In this document: positions 1-7,302 of the stretch, one piece after another
How positions within the stretch are numbered: the first letter of the stretch is position 1
Layout of the letters: each line of letters begins with the position of its first letter
Assembly (NCBI GenBank): GCA_017396005.1
Contig: JAFQNG010000063.1
Span: 1 to 40,474 of the forward strand
DNA: 40,474 nucleotides
Source: Desulfovibrio sp.
GTDB lineage: Bacteria; Desulfobacterota; Desulfovibrionia; Desulfovibrionales; Desulfovibrionaceae
Direction of reading: 5' to 3'
Made by a program: the position numbers and the translations under genes
The notes under the pieces: generated by a model
The model's database searches: none
Told to the model about the DNA's origin: nothing
The model's input: only the letters and a program-made list of their open reading frames with translations

Positions 1-1
1 G

Positions 2-349
2 GAAGACTGGCTGCGCCGTCCTGACCTGGACTGCACCCTGTGCATTGACGCCCCCTTTGACGGCTGGGAGCACAAGGTGGGGCTCATCCCCAATGTGCTG
101 CTGGAGCTGGCCCCCAAGCCCAAAAACTGCGTGGCCGTGCTCTGCGGGCCGCCCATCATGATCAAGTTTACGGTGCAGGCGTTGGAAAAGCTGAAATTTG
201 CGCCCGAAAACATCGTCACAACTCTGGAAAAACGCATGAAATGCGGCATCGGCATCTGCGGACGCTGCAATATCGGCGGGCGCTATGTCTGTGTGGACGG
301 CCCTGTCTTTACCTGGAAGGAACTGCAGGAGCTGCCGCCGGAGTTATAG
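2..349 (+). CDS. FloxB/AsrB/PyrK-like FAD/NAD(P)-binding electron-transfer subunit, 3' fragment
   Basis: The reading frame is open from the window edge, so the N-terminal part lies upstream. The visible 115 residues end the NAD(P)-binding half (CGPPIMIKF motif) and carry the C-terminal 2Fe-2S motif C-x4-C-x2-C-x7-C (CGIGICGRC, then C after NIGGRYV). This arrangement is known from dihydroorotate dehydrogenase electron-transfer subunit, anaerobic sulfite reductase subunit B, sulfhydrogenase gamma subunits and FloxB, which passes electrons from NAD(P)H to heterodisulfide reductase-like partners. In a Desulfovibrio-like genome FloxB, or a stand-alone homologue, is the likeliest, but the upstream partners are not visible. 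An internal GTG at 77 is not a credible start because coding similarity continues upstream of it. A hairpin follows 20 bases after the stop. Confidence 0.8.
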   Translation, partial: EDWLRRPDLDCTLCIDAPFDGWEHKVGLIPNVLLELAPKPKNCVAVLCGPPIMIKFTVQALEKLKFAPENIVTTLEKRMKCGIGICGRCNIGGRYVCVDGPVFTWKELQELPPEL

Positions 350-368
350 GCCATCATCACAGTTGATA

Positions 369-409
369 CTGCCAGAGCAGACCTGCATCCAGAGGATCTG
401 CTCTGGCAG
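369..409 (+). terminator. 13-bp perfect hairpin after the FloxB-like gene
   Basis: CTGCCAGAGCAGA at 369-381 pairs perfectly with 397-409 around a 15-base loop. It lies 20 bases after the stop codon. Only a weak T-rich stretch (ACAGACTATTT) follows, so it may be a weak intrinsic terminator or a 3'-end stabilising hairpin. Confidence 0.55.
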
Positions 410-603
410 ACAGACTATTTCCCATAATGAATTTCTGCTTATGCCTGAATCGCTGAAAGACCACATTCTTATATTGAGAAGATAATCACATATACTGACT
501 GTTCAATCATTCAATCAAATAATAACGGCTGACCATACTTTCTTAATCTGTTACATCTATTTTCCCTTTTCTGATATTGAAACAAATTCGTTTTTCTGCT
601 ATT
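410..603. other. AT-rich non-coding spacer
   Basis: This belongs to the 388-base gap between the first gene and mop. It is clearly more AT-rich than the rest of the window and has short direct repeats (TCAATCA twice near 503-516). I see no credible gene; the short frames here have no ribosome-binding site or recognisable protein. It may hold upstream activator sites, but I recognise no specific motif. Confidence 0.4.
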
Positions 604-631
604 CTTACAAAGATTGTTGTTCTTTTATAAT
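604..631 (+). promoter_or_regulatory. Sigma70-like promoter for the mop operon
   Basis: A perfect TATAAT at 626-631 is preceded, after a 16-base spacer, by CTTACA at 604-609 (four of six matches to TTGACA). Transcription would start near 638 and leave about a 100-base leader before mop. This is a sequence match only. Confidence 0.5.
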
Positions 632-635
632 AAAG

Positions 636-697
636 CTGACTAAGTACGGTCTTCCAATCCCCTGCTGCACACTGGAAGTATACTCCGGCAATGTCAG
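636..697 (+). promoter_or_regulatory. Foldable leader of mop, three nested pairings
   Basis: Three nested inverted repeats fit one stem: CTGAC 636-640 with GTCAG 693-697, CGG 647-649 with CCG 685-687, and CTTCCA 651-656 with TGGAAG 673-678. They sit in the predicted 5' leader of the molybdoenzyme gene, ending 40 bases before its start codon. I compared it by memory with the E. coli moaA Moco RNA and do not see that consensus, so no riboswitch class is assigned. Confidence 0.3.
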
Positions 698-737
698 ACC
701 AAACAACAGAGCCCCTAACTCTTTCAAGGAGCTGCCC

Positions 738-3470
738 ATGTTCACCCGTAATCTTACCGTTAACGGTATTCAGCGCCAAGTACTCGTCAATGCGGACGAC
801 ACCCTTGCCAATGTACTGCGAGATCAGTTGAAACTGACCAGCGTCAAGATCGGCTGTGAAAAAGGCCATTGCGGTGCCTGCGCTGTGGTTCTCAACGGTA
901 AACTGACCCGTACCTGCGTCCTCAAGATGAAACGTGTGGACGAAGGCGCACAGATAACCACTCTTGAAGGCATTGGTACGCCTGACAGGCTGCACCCCCT
1001 GCAGGAAGCCTGGATCTTTCACGGTGCGGCCCAGTGCGGTTTCTGTACCCCGGGGTTCATCGTGTCTGCCTATGTTCTCCTGCAGAACAATGCTGCACCC
1101 AGCCGTGAAGACGTTCGTGACTGGTTCCAGAAAAACCGTAACGTCTGCCGCTGCACCGGCTACATCCCCATCGTCAACGCCGTCATGGATGCTGCCGCAG
1201 TCATGCGCGGCGAAAAATCCATTGAAGATATCCGCTATAAGGAACCTGAAGGCGGTCACAGACTGGGCTCCACCAAGCCTCGCCCCAGTGCTGTAGCCAA
1301 GGTCACCGGCACTGCCGAATTCGGTGCTGACGCTGCTGTTCGTCTGCCTTCCAACACGCTGCATCTGGCTCTGGCTCAGGCCAAGGTGTCACATGCGCTC
1401 ATCAAGGGCATCGACACCAGTGAAGCTGAAAAAATGCCCGGTGTCTACCGCGTGCTTACCCACAAGGACGTCAAGGGCAAAAACCGCATTACCGGCCTCA
1501 TCACCTTCCCCGACAATAAGGGAGACGGCTGGGATCGTCCTATCCTCAATGATACCAAGGTGTTCCAGTATGGTGATGCCCTTGCCATCGTCTGCGCTGA
1601 CAGCGAATGCAATGCCCGCGCTGCTGCCGAGAAGGTAAAGTTTGACCTTGAGCTGCTGCCTGAGTATATGGATGCCCCCTCTGCCATGGACCCCGACGCC
1701 ATCGAGATTCACCCCGGCACTCCCAATATCTACTATGAGCCTCATCTGGAAAAGGGCGAGGAGACAGCCCCCTTCTTTGCCGACCCGGACAATGTAGTGG
1801 TGGAGAACAGCTTCTATACTCAGCGGCAACCCCATCTGAACATAGAGCCCGACGTAGGCTATGGCTATTACAATGACAAAGGCCAGCTGGTTATTCACTC
1901 CAAGTCCATCGGTCTGCATCTGCACGCTCTGATGATCGCCCCCGGGCTCGGCCTTGAGTTTCCCAAAGATCTCGTCATGGTGCAGAACACCACCGGCGGC
2001 ACTTTCGGTTACAAGTTCAGCCCCACCATGGAAGCCCTTATCGGTGTAGCTGTCATGGCGACAGGCCGCCCCTGTCATCTGCGCTACAATTATGAGCAAC
2101 AGCAGCAGTACACCGGCAAGCGCTCGCCCTTCTGGACGACTGTACGTTTTGCCGCTGACAAGAATACCGGTAAAATCAAGGCCATGGAAACTGACTGGAC
2201 TGTGGACCACGGCCCCTACTCCGAATTCGGCGACCTGCTGACCCTGCGCGGTGCTCAGTTCATTGGTGCGGGCTATGACATCCCGAATATCCGCGGTAAT
2301 GGGCGCACTGTAGCCACCAACCACGCCTGGGGTGCGGCCTTCCGCGGGTATGGCGGCCCTGAATCAGAATTCCCTTCCGAAGTACTGATGGATCAACTGG
2401 CAGAAAAACTCGGCATGGATCCCTTTGATCTGCGCCTGGCCAACTGCTACCGCGAAGGGGCTACCACGCCTACCGGCCAAAAGCCAGAAGTTCTGAGCCT
2501 GCCCGAAATGTTCGATAAGCTCCGTCCGCTGTACGACGCTGCCAAAGCCCGTACCAGAGCCGAATCTACCGATGCTGTGAAAAAGGGCGTGGGTCTTGCT
2601 CTGTCGGTGTACGGCGCTGGCCTTGATGGCCCTGACTCCTCCGAAGCTTGGGTCGAACTCAATCCCGACGGTACCGTGACTGTGGGCTGCAGCTGGGAAG
2701 ATCACGGCCAGGGTGCTGACTCCGGCGCACAGTGCACTGCCGCCGAAGCACTGCGCCCGCTGGGCATCCATGTGGACGACATCCGCCTCGTGCTCAACGA
2801 CACGAGCCGTACCCCCAACTCCGGCCCTGCCGGCGGCTCCCGTTCGCAGGTAGTCACGGGCAATGCCATCCGCGTAGCCTGCGAACAGCTTATAGAAGCC
2901 ATGCGTAAGCCCGAAGGCGGCTTCTATACCTATGATGAAATGAAGGAAGCTGGCCGCGACGTACATCAGGACGGCAAATGGACGGCTCCTGTGCAGGGCT
3001 GTGGCGAAAACTGCAAGGGTGACCCCTTTGCCTGCTATATGTATGGCCTGTTCATGGCCGAAGTAGCCGTAGACACGGCCAGCGGCAAGACCACCGTTGA
3101 AAAGATGACCATGGTGGCCGACATTGGTACTGTAGTGAACAAACTCCTTACCGATGGACAGCTCTGGGGCGGCATAGCCCAGGGCATCGGCCTTGCCCTG
3201 AGTGAAGACTATGAAGACATACAGAAGCACAGCACCATGCTGGGCGCCGGCATCCCTTATGCCAAGGACATCCCGGACAATATAGAGCTTATCTATGTTC
3301 AGTCCAAACGTCCTGACGGGCCCTACGGTGCATCCGGCACGGGCGAAATACCCCTCTGTGGGCCTCACCCCGCCATCATCAACGCCATCTACAATGCGTG
3401 CGGCGTACGCATCACGCATCTGCCTGCCTACCCTGAAAAGGTGCTGGCCGGCCTGAAGGAAAAAGCCTAA
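738..3470 (+). CDS. mop: Aldehyde oxidoreductase, molybdenum hydroxylase (Mop)
   Basis: This xanthine-oxidase-family enzyme oxidises aldehydes to carboxylic acids with water at a molybdopterin-cytosine-dinucleotide centre and passes electrons through two 2Fe-2S clusters. The protein has 910 residues (D. gigas Mop has 907). The plant-type cluster cysteines are C40, C45, C48 and C60; the second cluster uses C100, C103, C137 and C139. The Mo-binding domains follow from about residue 190, with GGTFGYKFSP and AFRGYG motifs, and GASGTGEIPL gives the catalytic glutamate at E870. Like Mop, it has no FAD domain between the iron-sulfur and Mo parts. The start is supported by AAGGAG at 725-730. It is the first gene of a nine-gene operon carrying its maturation proteins, and a GC hairpin follows its stop. 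Confidence 0.97.
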   Translation: MFTRNLTVNGIQRQVLVNADDTLANVLRDQLKLTSVKIGCEKGHCGACAVVLNGKLTRTCVLKMKRVDEGAQITTLEGIGTPDRLHPLQEAWIFHGAAQCGFCTPGFIVSAYVLLQNNAAPSREDVRDWFQKNRNVCRCTGYIPIVNAVMDAAAVMRGEKSIEDIRYKEPEGGHRLGSTKPRPSAVAKVTGTAEFGADAAVRLPSNTLHLALAQAKVSHALIKGIDTSEAEKMPGVYRVLTHKDVKGKNRITGLITFPDNKGDGWDRPILNDTKVFQYGDALAIVCADSECNARAAAEKVKFDLELLPEYMDAPSAMDPDAIEIHPGTPNIYYEPHLEKGEETAPFFADPDNVVVENSFYTQRQPHLNIEPDVGYGYYNDKGQLVIHSKSIGLHLHALMIAPGLGLEFPKDLVMVQNTTGGTFGYKFSPTMEALIGVAVMATGRPCHLRYNYEQQQQYTGKRSPFWTTVRFAADKNTGKIKAMETDWTVDHGPYSEFGDLLTLRGAQFIGAGYDIPNIRGNGRTVATNHAWGAAFRGYGGPESEFPSEVLMDQLAEKLGMDPFDLRLANCYREGATTPTGQKPEVLSLPEMFDKLRPLYDAAKARTRAESTDAVKKGVGLALSVYGAGLDGPDSSEAWVELNPDGTVTVGCSWEDHGQGADSGAQCTAAEALRPLGIHVDDIRLVLNDTSRTPNSGPAGGSRSQVVTGNAIRVACEQLIEAMRKPEGGFYTYDEMKEAGRDVHQDGKWTAPVQGCGENCKGDPFACYMYGLFMAEVAVDTASGKTTVEKMTMVADIGTVVNKLLTDGQLWGGIAQGIGLALSEDYEDIQKHSTMLGAGIPYAKDIPDNIELIYVQSKRPDGPYGASGTGEIPLCGPHPAIINAIYNACGVRITHLPAYPEKVLAGLKEKA

Positions 3471-3477
3471 CCTGAAT

Positions 3478-3508
3478 GCCGGGAGGGGTGCTGAAGCCCC
3501 CTCCCGGC
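3478..3508 (+). promoter_or_regulatory. 11-bp GC-rich hairpin between mop and the dicluster gene
   Basis: GCCGGGAGGGG at 3478-3488 pairs perfectly with 3498-3508 around a 9-base loop, starting seven bases after the mop stop. No T-run follows, so full termination is unlikely. It may protect the mop mRNA 3' end or attenuate downstream transcription. It overlaps the alternative ATG at 3476, which argues against that start. Confidence 0.6.
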
Positions 3509-3541
3509 TTCCTTGCCATCACAGCCCTTTCGAGGTGCCCC

Positions 3542-5893
3542 TTGCTGGAACAAAGTCGACTCCGCGATTTTGAAGCCCGCTGCACTCAGGAGTCGCCGCC
3601 GCGCTGCCGCTTGCACTGCCCACTGGATATGGACGTGCGTGCTTTCATGGCGGCCATAGCCGCTTCACGCCCTAACGAGGCACGCAAGCTCATAGAGCGA
3701 CATTTGCCCCTGCCTGCCGTGCTCTGCGCTGTTTGCGATCACCCCTGCGAAAACGCCTGTTTGCGACGAGATCTGGGTGGCAGTCTTGCCATTGCAGAAC
3801 TGGAACGTTTTTGTCTTGCCCACACCGGTCCGCAAATGCGCATACTGCCGCGGCCGCCCAAGAAACAGCGCCTGGCTGTGCTGGGGGCAGGCCTGGCAGG
3901 CCTCACTGTCGCTTTCGATATGGGGCGCAAGGGCTTTCCTGTCACGGTTTTTGACAGCGACAGGGTCAACCCCCTGCTTGTGGCCTTTCCGCAATTGCCT
4001 TCTGCAGCTGTAGAAGAGGAATGGCAGGGCCTTGTAAAAAACCGCGTCAGCTTCAAGGCCGTACCATTTGAGGATGAAGAAACGGCTGGTATGCTTCTGA
4101 CAGAGCTTGAGCGAGACTTTGATGCGGTTTTCCTTGATGCCTCACGTTATGCCTTTGCGCCCGAACGCCAGTGTCTTGCCCCCCTCACCCTGCACTGGCG
4201 CGACAAGGTCTGTGCAGGCGGCTGGTCTGACGTTACCCCCACTGGGGCGCGCTATGCCTCTGCCTCACGTCAGGCAGGGGATGGCAGACTGGCCGGCATC
4301 ACCCTGCAACGCATTATGGGTGGAGTATCTCTTGACGCAGAACGCAGCGACACCAGAGACAGCCGTCTGCATACACCGCTGAACGGCATAGAACCATCAC
4401 CGCGCATCTTGCCTGCCAACGATACCTACTCAGCTTCTGAAGCTGTTGCCGAAGCAGAACGTTGCCTGCAGTGCGCCTGCCTGCAGTGCGTACAGGAGTG
4501 TGTCTACCTTCAGAAATACAGGGAGTTTCCCCGCCTTTACGCCCGTCGACTTTTCAGCAATGCCACAGTGGTCAAGGGTACGCGTACCACGGCTAACGTC
4601 GTTATGAACGGCTGTGCCATGTGCGGACAATGCGAGACCATCTGCCCTGAAAACTTTTCCATGGCAGAGCTGTGCCTGGAAGTACGACGCGACGCTGTAG
4701 CCCGTGACGTCATGCCAGACTCTGCCCATGCCTTTGCCCTTGAAGACATGGAGCAGGCCTGCGGCCCTGACTGTGCCTTTCTGCTGCAAGACCGCTCTCT
4801 GCCCCAAGGGACACATGCGCCGAGACTCTTCTTCCCGGGTTGCCAGCTGGCAGGTTCCCGTCCCGAACAGGTCTTCTCCATGTACGAATGGCTGCGTGCT
4901 GCCCTGCCGGGTGGGCTCACGCTCTTGAGCACCTGCTGCGGTATCCCCGCACACTGGGCCGGGCGTGAAGCGCTATTTGCACGTCACGCTGCTCAGTTAC
5001 GCACGCTATGGGAACATAACGGCAGGCCTGAGATCCTGGCAGCCTGTTCCTCCTGTATGGCCATGCTCAATCTGAGCCTTCCCGAAGCCCATATCGTCTC
5101 CTTATGGGAAGTGCTGGACGGGCTCATGCCCCAGTTTGTCCACACTGCGACGACACACGCCTTTCCCGGCCGTCTGACCGTGCAGGACCCATGCGGGGCA
5201 CGCCATGACCCGGCCTGGCAAAAGGCTGTACGCTCTCTGGCCTCCAAGGCAGGAGTAGAACTGCAGGAGCCGACGCGCAGCGGCGAAGCTACTGCCTGTT
5301 GCGGCTATGGCGGCCTTGTCTGGAATGCCCAGCCGGAGCTTGCAGCAACCATGACACAACGACGTGCACAGGCCCTCGGAGGGCCAATGCTCACCTCCTG
5401 CATCATGTGCCGTGACCGCTTTGCCGCAATCCTGGCCAAGCCGGAAGACAGCTGGCATCTTTTTGATCTTTTACCGCAAACGGCCGACCTGATTCCTGAC
5501 AGAGGCGTGTCTGGCCTGTCTGCCCGGCGAGCCGGGCGTGCCACTCTGCGCAGGCTCGCACTGGGGCCAGGCCTTGAGGATGATCCGCAGAAGAAATTCC
5601 CCCTGCATATTCCAGATACGGTGCTCGCATCTCTGGAGCAGCAGTTCATTCTACGACAGGATGTGGTGGATGCTGTTCAGGGCATTGAACGCACGGGAGC
5701 CAGATTCAAGGATCGGGAAAGCGGCTATTTTCTTGGATCCTGGCGCCCACGCCGCGTGACCTTCTGGGTGGAGTACCGCGCAGATGCCGATGGCGGCTTC
5801 ACCCTCATACGTGCCTGGTGTCACCGCATGGTCGTACCGGGAGCCATTCAGCCTTCCAGCGAAGTGATACTGGAAAAACGCATACGCGCCTGA
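3542..5893 (+). CDS. GltD-like flavin / dicluster iron-sulfur / double-CCG electron-transfer protein
   Basis: A multi-domain redox protein matching what I recall as the pyridine nucleotide-disulfide oxidoreductase/dicluster-binding family (DVU_1558 in D. vulgaris). In order: a GltD-type N-terminal Fe-S domain (C14, C22, C26; C62, C65, C69, C73), an FAD-type Rossmann motif GAGLAG at 115-120, a Cys-rich stretch C308-C320, a 4Fe-4S motif C358/C361/C364/C368, then two CCG domains (C434, C465-C466, C502/C505; C551, C586-C587, C620/C623) like HdrB/HdrD and GlpC, and a C-terminal domain I do not recognise. No second GxGxxG for NAD(P)H is visible. I prefer the TTG start at 3542, with GAGGT five bases upstream; ATG 3476 lies in a hairpin without a ribosome-binding site. 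It probably takes electrons from Mop. Confidence 0.85.
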   Translation: MLEQSRLRDFEARCTQESPPRCRLHCPLDMDVRAFMAAIAASRPNEARKLIERHLPLPAVLCAVCDHPCENACLRRDLGGSLAIAELERFCLAHTGPQMRILPRPPKKQRLAVLGAGLAGLTVAFDMGRKGFPVTVFDSDRVNPLLVAFPQLPSAAVEEEWQGLVKNRVSFKAVPFEDEETAGMLLTELERDFDAVFLDASRYAFAPERQCLAPLTLHWRDKVCAGGWSDVTPTGARYASASRQAGDGRLAGITLQRIMGGVSLDAERSDTRDSRLHTPLNGIEPSPRILPANDTYSASEAVAEAERCLQCACLQCVQECVYLQKYREFPRLYARRLFSNATVVKGTRTTANVVMNGCAMCGQCETICPENFSMAELCLEVRRDAVARDVMPDSAHAFALEDMEQACGPDCAFLLQDRSLPQGTHAPRLFFPGCQLAGSRPEQVFSMYEWLRAALPGGLTLLSTCCGIPAHWAGREALFARHAAQLRTLWEHNGRPEILAACSSCMAMLNLSLPEAHIVSLWEVLDGLMPQFVHTATTHAFPGRLTVQDPCGARHDPAWQKAVRSLASKAGVELQEPTRSGEATACCGYGGLVWNAQPELAATMTQRRAQALGGPMLTSCIMCRDRFAAILAKPEDSWHLFDLLPQTADLIPDRGVSGLSARRAGRATLRRLALGPGLEDDPQKKFPLHIPDTVLASLEQQFILRQDVVDAVQGIERTGARFKDRESGYFLGSWRPRRVTFWVEYRADADGGFTLIRAWCHRMVVPGAIQPSSEVILEKRIRA

Positions 5894-5902
5894 GGAGCGG
5901 AT

Positions 5903-6118
5903 ATGGCCCTTGACCCGGAATTCAAGCCTGACCATGGCGACTGGTACTGCACATCCTGTGATGTGCCGTTGCAGCAGCAAAAAGTACAGGTATTGTACAT
6001 GAACAGTGCCTTTGATGTTATCCTGCCGCGCTGCCCAGAATGCGGACTGACCATGATTCCAGAATCACTCGCCAACGGCAAAATGGCCGAAGTAGAAGCT
6101 CTTCTGGAAGACAAGTAG
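5903..6118 (+). CDS. Small double-CxxC protein (DVU_1557-type redox protein)
   Basis: A 71-residue protein with two CxxC pairs (CTSC near residue 16 and CPEC near 44), a zinc-ribbon or rubredoxin-like layout. GAGGAG lies just upstream of the ATG and only nine bases separate it from the previous stop. Its fixed place in the Mop operon agrees with what I remember of DVU_1557 family redox proteins in Desulfovibrio. The four cysteines could bind iron (electron carrier) or zinc (structural); the sequence alone does not decide. No biochemical role is established to my knowledge. Confidence 0.75.
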   Translation: MALDPEFKPDHGDWYCTSCDVPLQQQKVQVLYMNSAFDVILPRCPECGLTMIPESLANGKMAEVEALLEDK

Positions 6119-6124
6119 ACTGTC

Positions 6125-6814
6125 ATGGCCAGCCCCCCACTGTATGACAGCCCTGCCTTCAGGGATATCGCGGGAGATACATGGCGGCCCGGCGGTCTCT
6201 CCCTTACACAGCAGGGGCTTAACGTATGCGCCTTCAGACCTGGCGCGCGCCTGCTGGATGTGGGCTGTGGCGCAGGCGCCACGCTCACGCTGCTTTTGGA
6301 AGAGGGCTATGCCGCCCTTGGGCTGGACAGAAAAACACATTGCCCCAAAGGGCTGCCCTTTGTACAGAGTGACGCCACAAGTCTGCCATTTCTGGCCGGG
6401 AGCTTTGACGGTATTATCTGCGAATGTGTACTTTCCCTCCTGCCCAAAAAGGATATGGTGCTTGCGAACTTCGCCCGCCTGCTCAAACCTGGCGGCAAAC
6501 TGCTGCTTGCAGATCTCTACTGGCAGGAGGGCCAGTCATACCCATCAAACGACAGTACTGCACTGCCAGCCTCCTGCTTTGAAGGAGCGCCTGGCCGGGG
6601 AGCTCTTGAAATGATGCTCACCCGGGCCGGCTTTCACAGGATTATCTTTACAGACCATACGGCAGCACTCAGGGCCCTGGCTGCAAGGCTGATCTGGTAC
6701 GGGAAAGAATTGTCGTCTCTTTTCCACAATCACTGCCAGCTCTCCCCCAACGCAAACGGCTGTTCACGCCGCCCGGGATACGGCCTCTGGATAAGCATAC
6801 TGCCTGACGTGTAA
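6125..6814 (+). CDS. trsM: SAM-dependent class I methyltransferase, TrsM type (DVU_1556 family)
   Basis: A 229-residue Rossmann methyltransferase. Motif I is LLDVGCGAG at residues 43-51, an acidic residue ends the second strand (GLD near 68), and LLKPGGKLLLADLY is the usual post-III motif. It resembles the UbiE/MenG fold, but the substrate cannot be read from sequence. It follows the small CxxC protein after six bases and precedes the C-GCAxxG-C-C gene. Conserved neighbourhood with a radical SAM protein suggests both act on one unknown substrate. The symbol rests on my memory of the DVU_1556 family name. Confidence 0.75.
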   Translation: MASPPLYDSPAFRDIAGDTWRPGGLSLTQQGLNVCAFRPGARLLDVGCGAGATLTLLLEEGYAALGLDRKTHCPKGLPFVQSDATSLPFLAGSFDGIICECVLSLLPKKDMVLANFARLLKPGGKLLLADLYWQEGQSYPSNDSTALPASCFEGAPGRGALEMMLTRAGFHRIIFTDHTAALRALAARLIWYGKELSSLFHNHCQLSPNANGCSRRPGYGLWISILPDV

Positions 6815-6839
6815 CAACAGCCATTCTCCAGGATTACCC

Positions 6840-7301
6840 ATGGACGCATTACTTTTTGAACTCCTTCCTCATATCCGTCAGGGGCATAACTGTGCCCAGC
6901 TTCTCCACATCCTTGCTCAGCAGGCTTCCGGTGAAGAAAATGCCTCTCTGCTGCGGGCCGTACGTGGCCTTGGCCATGGTATTGGGCACTCCGGCGGGCC
7001 TTGCGGCCTGCTCAGCGGCGGAGCTACCGTCCTTGCCTGGCTGGCCAGCCCTGACGCCAGCGAACCGCACCCCATGCTTGACGCCATGCTCAATGACTAT
7101 GCCTCCTGGTTTATGGAGCGAACGCAGCGCAGTGGCATAAGCTGTGATGCCATTGTGCAGGATCTCGCCGCTGCAGCAGGCCAGAATGTACAAAACAATG
7201 ACAAGCCCCCCTTGGAGCTTTGCGGCGACCTGCTCTCCCAGTGCTGGGCCAGGATTCTTGAACTCGCTGAAGCCTACCAGCTGGAGCGTCTCGGGTACTG
7301 A
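6840..7301 (+). CDS. C-GCAxxG-C-C family protein (DVU_1555 type)
   Basis: A 153-residue, mostly helical protein with spaced cysteines at C18 (HNCAQ), C55 (GGPCGLLSGG), C102 (SCD), C128 and C135. This is the layout of the C-GCAxxG-C-C family, which often accompanies redox or molybdenum systems and is thought to bind a metal or Fe-S cluster; that function is not proven. The glycine-rich segment around C55 with H50 is the best candidate metal-binding core. It is separated by 25 bases from the methyltransferase and followed after one base by the radical SAM gene, so translation is probably coupled. Confidence 0.75.
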   Translation: MDALLFELLPHIRQGHNCAQLLHILAQQASGEENASLLRAVRGLGHGIGHSGGPCGLLSGGATVLAWLASPDASEPHPMLDAMLNDYASWFMERTQRSGISCDAIVQDLAAAAGQNVQNNDKPPLELCGDLLSQCWARILELAEAYQLERLGY

Positions 7302-7302
7302 C

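Noticed and set aside
636-697. Assignment of the mop leader as a Moco riboswitch
   Set aside because: The nested stems are real, but the conserved core I remember from the E. coli moaA leader is not recognisable and the element is too short.
543-3419. Three long minus-strand frames opposite mop
   Set aside because: They lie opposite a gene with full-length family similarity, and their translations have no recognisable motifs; they are codon-bias shadows.
7144-7302. N-terminal extension of the radical SAM gene from ATG 7144
   Set aside because: It overlaps the C-GCAxxG-C-C gene by 158 bases and has no family features; ATG 7303 sits directly after the previous stop.
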